NCBI GenBank assembly: GCA_913054485.1
Contig: CAJXHQ010000014.1
Span: 1 to 17,307 of the forward strand
DNA: 17,307 nt
Origin: an uncultured Paracoccaceae bacterium
Lineage (GTDB): Bacteria > Pseudomonadota > Alphaproteobacteria > Rhodobacterales > Rhodobacteraceae
Direction: 5' to 3'
The notes under the pieces are model-generated. The model saw nothing but the letters and a program-made list of their open reading frames with translations, did not search any database and had not been told where the DNA came from. How positions within the stretch are numbered: the stretch's first letter is position 1; each line of letters begins with the position of its first letter. Positions 13,302-17,307 of the stretch are shown piece after piece. The translations under genes were made by a program, and so were the position numbers.

Positions 13302-13897
13302 TGGCGCTCGACCGTTTTTACCCGATTTTCGACAACACGGACTGGCTGCGCCGGATGCTGCCGCTTGGTATCAAACTGGTGCAGCTGCGCATCAAGGACC
13401 AGCCGATTGAGACGGTGCGCGCCGAGATCGCCACGGGCCGTGACCTCTGCCGCGAATATGGCGCGACGCTGGTGATCAACGACTACTGGTAGGAAGCCAT
13501 CGACGCTCGCTGCGAGTGGATTCACCTCGGCCAGGAGGATCTGGACGAAGCCAATCTGGACGCGATCCGGGCGGCGGGGCTGAAGCTGGGTGTCTCCACC
13601 CATGACGATGATGAACTGGACCGGGTGCTGGCAATGGAGCCGGACTACGTGGCGCTGGGGCCGGTCTATCCGACCATCCTTAAGAAAATGAAATGGACCC
13701 AGCAGGGTCTGCCGCGTGTCACCGAGTGGAAGGCACGCGTGGGGGATATCCCGCTTGTGGGCATTGGCGGCATGAGCGTCGAACGCGCGCCGGGGGTCTT
13801 TGAGGCCGGGGCCGACATCGTATCGGCCGTCACCGACATCACCTTGAACGAGGACCCCGAAGCCCGTGTGAAACAGTGGATCGGGGCCACCCGGTGA
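13301..13897 (+). pseudogene. thiE: Thiamine-phosphate synthase gene interrupted by an in-frame TAG
   Basis: ThiE couples hydroxymethylpyrimidine pyrophosphate with thiazole phosphate to thiamine monophosphate. The frame codes for a full-length (about 198-residue) ThiE apart from TAG at 13490-13492. Before it come YPIFDNTDWLRRMLPLGIK, LVQLRIKDQPIE and ATLVINDYW. After it, in the same frame, come EAIDARCEWIHLGQEDLDEA, YVALGPVYPTILKKMKW and PLVGIGGMSVERAPGVFEAG. These keep the pyrophosphate- and thiazole-binding blocks. A single C-to-T change from CAG (Gln) would create the stop, and no other decay is visible. The start ATG overlaps the thiG stop and the stop overlaps the thiF GTG. The lesion is either very recent or a sequencing error. 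If real, coupling would depend on another enzyme or on read-through. Confidence 0.9.
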
Positions 13898-14859
13898 GCA
13901 GATACGCGCGCCAGATGATCCTGCCGGAAGTCGGCACAAAGGGGCAGGCGGCGCTGGCCGGGGCCCGGGTGCTGGTGGTTGGCGCAGGCGGGCTCGCGGC
14001 CCCGGCGCTGCCAATGCTGGCGGGCGCCGGCGTGGGCCATCTGACGCTGGTGGATGCAGATACGGTGGATGTGAGCAATCTGCACCGCCAGACGCTGTTC
14101 ACCGAGGAAGATGCAGGACGGCCCAAGGCCGAGGCCGCCGCTTCACGGCTGCGCGCCTTGAACAGCGAAATCACCGTGGAGGCCCGCGGTGAGGCGCTGA
14201 CGCCGACCAATGCCGCCGAGCTGGTTGCTGCAGCGGATCTGGTGCTGGACTGCGCGGATTCCTACGCCGCATCTTACACGCTCAGCGATGTCTGCCTTGC
14301 GGCGGGCAGGCCGCTGATCAGCGCCTCGGTGCTGGGCATGACTGGCTATTGCGGCGGGTTCTGCGGCACGGCGCCTTCGCTGCGCGCGGTCTTCCCGGAT
14401 GCGCCCGACAATGGGGCTAGCTGCGCCACCGCAGGCGTGCTGGGTCCGGTTGTCGGCATGGCGGGGGCGAAGCAGGCACAGATGGCGCTGGCGGTTCTCT
14501 TGGGTCTGACGCCTTCACCGTTGGGCCAGATGGTGCAGATCGGGGCGCAGGATTTCCGCTTTTCCACCTTCCGCTTTGACACGGCACCCGAGCCGGACAC
14601 CGCTTTCCGCTTCCTCAGCCCGGCACAGTTCCGGGAAGGGGACACAATTATTGAACTTCGGGGGACGGATGAAGCCCCCGAACCGCTTCACCCGGATGCT
14701 CTGCGCATTGCGCCCGACGATCTGCCCGGCGCCTTGCCGGCAGGGACCGGGCGGCTTGTGCTGTGCTGTGCGACCGGCCTGCGCTCCTGGCGCGTGGCGG
14801 ACCGCATCCAACAGGATTGGCCCGGCGCGATCACCCTCGCTGCGGCCGCAACTTCATGA
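13894..14859 (+). CDS. thiF: ThiF/HesA/MoeB-family adenylyltransferase with C-terminal rhodanese-like domain
   Basis: This E1-like enzyme adenylates the ThiS C-terminus. The 321-residue protein has SRYARQMILPEVGTKGQ, the nucleotide-binding VLVVGAGGLAAPAL (about 26-40), DVSNLHRQTLF with the adenylation Arg, and LVLDCADSYAASYTL. Cys177 in GASCATAGVLGPVVG matches the conserved cysteine of ThiF/MoeB. The usual zinc-binding Cys-x-x-Cys pairs are not seen. The C-terminal 80 residues look rhodanese-like, with the persulfide loop CATGLRS (Cys292 to Ser298), so the protein may both activate ThiS and deliver sulfur. The GTG at 13894 overlaps the thiE stop (GTGA); starting at 13876 would add six residues. 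The next gene begins 19 bp after its stop. Confidence 0.88.
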   Translation: MSRYARQMILPEVGTKGQAALAGARVLVVGAGGLAAPALPMLAGAGVGHLTLVDADTVDVSNLHRQTLFTEEDAGRPKAEAAASRLRALNSEITVEARGEALTPTNAAELVAAADLVLDCADSYAASYTLSDVCLAAGRPLISASVLGMTGYCGGFCGTAPSLRAVFPDAPDNGASCATAGVLGPVVGMAGAKQAQMALAVLLGLTPSPLGQMVQIGAQDFRFSTFRFDTAPEPDTAFRFLSPAQFREGDTIIELRGTDEAPEPLHPDALRIAPDDLPGALPAGTGRLVLCCATGLRSWRVADRIQQDWPGAITLAAAATS

Positions 14860-14878
14860 CAAGGGAAACGTGAGAACC

Positions 14879-15814
14879 ATGAAGAAATTTATTGCTGCAC
14901 TGGCCATCGCGGCCGCCTCTCCGGCTGCTGCCGATGACAAGATGACCATCCTTCTGGACTGGTTTATCAACCCCGACCACGGACCGATCATCGTGGCCGA
15001 AGAAATGGGCTATTTCGCCGATCAGGGCCTTGAGGTCGAGATCGTGCCGCCCGCTGACCCCTCCGCACCGCCGCGCTTGGTGGCTGCAGGTCAGGCGGAA
15101 CTGGCCGTGTCTTATCAGCCCGACCTGCACCTGCAGGTGAACGAAGGCCTGCCGCTGAAACGCGTCGGCACGCTGGTTGCGACCCCGCTGAACTGCCTCC
15201 TGGTGCTGGAAGATGGCCCGATCAAATCCCCGGCGGATCTGAAGGGCAAGAAGATCGGCTTTTCTGTTGCCGGCGTGGAAGAAGCGGTGCTGAGCACCGT
15301 TCTGGGCAAATACGGTGTTTCCACCGATGACGTGGAAATGGTCAACGTGAACTTCTCCCTCTCGCCGTCGCTGATGACCGGCCAGGTGGACGCGGTGATC
15401 GGTGCTTACCGGAATTTCGAGCTGAACCAGATGGACATCGAAGGCCGCCCCGGCACCTGCTTCTACATCGAGGAAGAGGGCGTGCCGTCTTATGATGAGC
15501 TGATCTATGTGGCCAACCCAGAGACCATGGACGCCGACAAAGTCGCGCGCTTCCTGGCGGCGACTGAAAAGGCCACCCAGTATATGGTGAACAACCCCAA
15601 GAAATCCTGGGAAGTCTTCTCCTCCACCTCGACCGAGTCGCAGGACGAGCTGAACAAGCGCGCCTGGGCCGACACGCTGCCGCGCTTTGCCCTGCGCCCT
15701 GCGGGCTATGACGCCGGCCGCTATATCCGCTACGAGGAGTTCCTGTTCGAGAACGGCTTCATCAAGGAAGTGAAGCCGGTTTCCGACCTTGTGATCGACG
15801 TGACCGCAAAATGA
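14879..15814 (+). CDS. thiY: Periplasmic pyrimidine-precursor binding protein of the ThiXYZ transporter (NMT1/THI5-like)
   Basis: ThiY-type proteins bind formylaminopyrimidine or related thiamine breakdown pyrimidines in the periplasm for the ThiX/ThiZ importer. The 311-residue protein has a signal peptide (MKKFIAALAIAAASPAAA). The NMT1/THI5-like fold follows: MTILLDWFINPDHGPIIVAE, then MGYFADQGLEVEIV, ADPSAPPRLVAAGQAELAVS and LKGKKIGFSVAGVEEAVL. The ATG at 14879 gives a clean signal peptide; a GTG three codons upstream is possible. AAGGGA lies about 12 bases upstream. The stop overlaps the tenA start (ATGA). Its place after thiF under the TPP riboswitch and next to tenA and thiZ supports the salvage role. 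Confidence 0.9.
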   Translation: MKKFIAALAIAAASPAAADDKMTILLDWFINPDHGPIIVAEEMGYFADQGLEVEIVPPADPSAPPRLVAAGQAELAVSYQPDLHLQVNEGLPLKRVGTLVATPLNCLLVLEDGPIKSPADLKGKKIGFSVAGVEEAVLSTVLGKYGVSTDDVEMVNVNFSLSPSLMTGQVDAVIGAYRNFELNQMDIEGRPGTCFYIEEEGVPSYDELIYVANPETMDADKVARFLAATEKATQYMVNNPKKSWEVFSSTSTESQDELNKRAWADTLPRFALRPAGYDAGRYIRYEEFLFENGFIKEVKPVSDLVIDVTAK

Positions 15815-16494
15815 GCGGCACCTCGGAGTTCGGCCGCGCCTATACGCTGATGCGCGCGGCCTCCGGCGAAACGTGGCGGGATTACACCCGCCACGCCTTC
15901 GTCGAAGGCATGAAGGACGGCTCGCTGCCGCGCGACTGTTTCCTGCATTACCTGCGCCAGGACTATGTCTACCTGGTCCACTATTCCCGCGCCTGGGCGC
16001 TGGCGGTGGTCAAGGCGGCGACGCAGGAAGAAATGGGCGCGGCCTCTGCCACCGTGGAGGCGCTGGTGAACCACGAGATGAACCTGCATGTCGGCATCTG
16101 CGAGGCCGAGGGCATCTCGAAAGAGGAGCTGTTTGCGACGCCGGAAGCGCCGGAGAACCTGGCCTATACCCGCTATGTGCTGGATGCGGGTTTTTCGGGC
16201 GACTACCTGAACCTTCTCTCTGCGCTGGTGCCCTGCGCCATGGGCTATGCCGAGATCGGCAGCCGCCTGGCGGCGGAGGCGACGTCGGACACCTATGCCG
16301 AATGGATCAACACCTATGCTGGCGAAGAGTATCAGGACAGCTGCCGGGTCATCGGCAAGCTGTTTGATGCGGCCTTCGAGGCGCGTCTGGGTCCCGATTA
16401 CGACAAGCTTCCGGTCTGGCAGGAGTACTGCAAGACCTTCGAGAAGGCCTCTCGTCTGGAAGCCTGCTTCTGGCAGATGGGCCTCGCCCCATGA
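15811..16494 (+). CDS. tenA: TenA-family aminopyrimidine aminohydrolase (thiaminase II)
   Basis: TenA hydrolyses aminomethylpyrimidine from degraded thiamine to hydroxymethylpyrimidine, feeding ThiD. The 227-residue all-helical protein keeps the active-site set: Asp51 and Tyr54 in [15 protein letters not shown], Cys142 and Tyr146 in [13 protein letters not shown], and Glu217 in [11 protein letters not shown]. These match Asp44, Tyr47, Cys135, Tyr139 and Glu205 of the Bacillus enzyme in context. VNHEMNLH and [11 protein letters not shown] are further family blocks. It overlaps thiY by 4 bp and thiZ by 4 bp (ATGA in both cases), so binding protein, hydrolase and transporter ATPase are translated together. 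Confidence 0.95.
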   Translation: MSGTSEFGRAYTLMRAASGETWRDYTRHAFVEGMKDGSLPRDCFLHYLRQDYVYLVHYSRAWALAVVKAATQEEMGAASATVEALVNHEMNLHVGICEAEGISKEELFATPEAPENLAYTRYVLDAGFSGDYLNLLSALVPCAMGYAEIGSRLAAEATSDTYAEWINTYAGEEYQDSCRVIGKLFDAAFEARLGPDYDKLPVWQEYCKTFEKASRLEACFWQMGLAP

Positions 16495-17078
16495 ACCCCG
16501 CGCCCGGGATCACCGCCGAGGGGCGGGCGGATATTGGCGGCACACAGCTGTTTGCGCCGCTCTCGCTTGTCATCGGGGCGGGGGAGTGGACCTGTCTGCT
16601 TGGTGGCTCGGGCGTTGGTAAATCCACCGTGCTGCGGCTGATCGCGGGCTTGCAGACAGGGGCGGATTTCAAAGGATCGATCACCGCGTCGGATGGCGGT
16701 GCGGTGATCCCGCGTGTCGGCTATATGGCGCAGGATGATCTGCTGCTGCCTTGGGCGACGGTGACGCACAACATCTCTCTCGGGGCGCGCCTGCGCGGCG
16801 AGAAACCCGATCAGGCGCGGCTTGAACACCTTCTGGCGCGGGTCAGGCTGACGGATCACGCCGCCAAGAAACCCTCTGAGCTGTCCGGCGGCCAGCGCCA
16901 GCGCGTGGCGCTTGCGCGCACGCTGATGGAAGACAAGGAAATCATACTGCTGGATGAGCCCTTTTCGGCGCTGGATGCCCGCACGCGGGCCGATATGCAG
17001 GAACTGGCGGTGGAGCTTTTGCAGGGCCGCACCGTGCTGCTGGTGACCCATGACCCGGGCGAGGCTGCGCGGCTGCTG
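16491..17078 (+). CDS. thiZ: ThiZ-type ABC transporter ATPase, C-terminus replaced at a chimeric junction
   Basis: The ATPase energises uptake of thiamine-derived pyrimidines through ThiX with ThiY. Motifs are Walker A GGSGVGKS (38-45), the Q-loop [16 protein letters not shown], the signature [14 protein letters not shown] (131 onward), Walker [17 protein letters not shown] (from 151) and the switch His187 in [13 protein letters not shown]. Up to about residue 196 it is ordinary for nitrate/taurine-type ATPases. From then on the open frame continues without a stop to the window edge but encodes an unrelated NnrD/YjeF sequence. The true ThiZ C-terminus (roughly 40-60 residues) and the thiX permease expected next are missing. 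The start overlaps the tenA stop as ATGA. Confidence 0.85.
17055..17078. other. Chimeric junction at a shared motif
   Basis: The codons for Pro-Gly-Glu-Ala-Ala-Arg-Leu-Leu fit both the ThiZ switch region ([11 protein letters not shown]) and the NnrD block ([11 protein letters not shown]). The exact crossover cannot be placed more finely, because this stretch is compatible with both genes. Confidence 0.7.
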
Positions 17079-17307
17079 CAGTGCTCGGTAGCTGAAATCC
17101 AGGCTGATCGCCCCGCTGCGGCGCGTGCGCTGGCCCATCGCTACGCCTGCGTGGCACTGCTCAAAGGCGCCGGTACGCTGATCGCCGCCGCGGATGGTCG
17201 GCTGGCGCTGTGTGATCGCGGCCATCCGGCGATGGCCAGTGCCGGTTTGGGCGACGTGTTGGCCGGCGTGATCGGTGCGTTGCTGGCGCAAGACCTGACG
17301 CCATTCG
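17079..17307 (+). CDS. nnrD: Fragment of an NnrD/YjeF-type ADP-dependent NAD(P)H-hydrate dehydratase, joined in frame to thiZ; runs off the window
   Basis: The encoded stretch runs [19 protein letters not shown], then [18 protein letters not shown], then [19 protein letters not shown] and [17 protein letters not shown]. The [10 protein letters not shown] block and the [19 protein letters not shown] nucleotide-binding block are hallmarks of the YjeF C-terminal (NnrD) domain, which repairs hydrated NAD(P)H. The Gly-Leu-Gly-Asp-Val-Leu form resembles gammaproteobacterial members (E. coli has GMGDVLSG). Only the C-terminal part of the domain is present. It has no start of its own and reads in the thiZ frame. 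It does not belong functionally to the thiamine operon and is best seen as foreign sequence joined at a shared motif. Confidence 0.75.

Noticed and set aside
113..13492. Genome-wide TAG recoding (for example a pyrrolysine-like or Gln-TAG code)
   Set aside because: TAG ends the caspase and amidase genes naturally, and only two interruptions are seen, with a simpler explanation as errors or nonsense mutations.
16491..17307. A genuine ThiZ-NnrD fusion enzyme
   Set aside because: Only the C-terminal part of NnrD is present, the ThiZ C-terminus is lost, the join lies in a motif both genes share, and there is no metabolic link between them.

Overview
This GC-rich window reads as alphaproteobacterial, most like the Rhodobacteraceae (Roseobacter group). 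The grounds are codon use, tightly overlapping operons, a TPP-riboswitch-controlled thiDOSGEF-thiY-tenA-thiZ cluster and a large HAAT-type (branched-chain amino acid type) ABC operon. The lineage is inferred from gene content and order, not from a marker gene.

Layout. (1) Positions 1-760, minus: the N-terminal part of a SulP-family anion transporter, open to the window edge and interrupted by one in-frame TAG. (2) Positions 1049-2930, plus: an exported caspase-like peptidase with a C-terminal SPOR-like domain, overlapping a secreted zinc N-acetylmuramoyl-L-alanine amidase. (3) Positions 2931-3884, minus: a formylglycine-generating enzyme with both catalytic cysteines, abutting the amidase stop with no gap. 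(4) Positions 3961-9330, minus: an operon for a solute-binding protein, two permeases, two ATPases and an Asp/Glu/hydantoin racemase. A terminator-like hairpin lies between the binding protein and the first permease. A divergent FCD-type GntR regulator (9583-10293) lies next to an intergenic region rich in repeats and palindromes. (5) Positions 10424-17080, plus: a TPP riboswitch followed by thiD, thiO, thiS, thiG, thiE, thiF, thiY, tenA and thiZ, mostly joined by stop/start overlaps. It combines thiazole synthesis, pyrimidine phosphorylation and coupling with uptake and TenA hydrolysis of pyrimidine salvage compounds.

Three features bear on sequence integrity. thiE carries an in-frame TAG with intact coding on both sides. 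The SulP gene has the same kind of lesion. At the right end thiZ passes, within a shared Pro-Gly-Glu-Ala-Ala-Arg-Leu-Leu motif, into the C-terminal part of an unrelated NnrD/YjeF-type NAD(P)H-hydrate dehydratase. That junction is most simply a chimeric join from another organism.

The most interesting biology is the caspase/SPOR plus amidase pair, the orphan transporter-racemase operon with its structured control region, and the double use of the ThiS Gly-Gly codons as the thiG ribosome-binding site. No tRNA, rRNA, CRISPR array or insertion sequence was seen.
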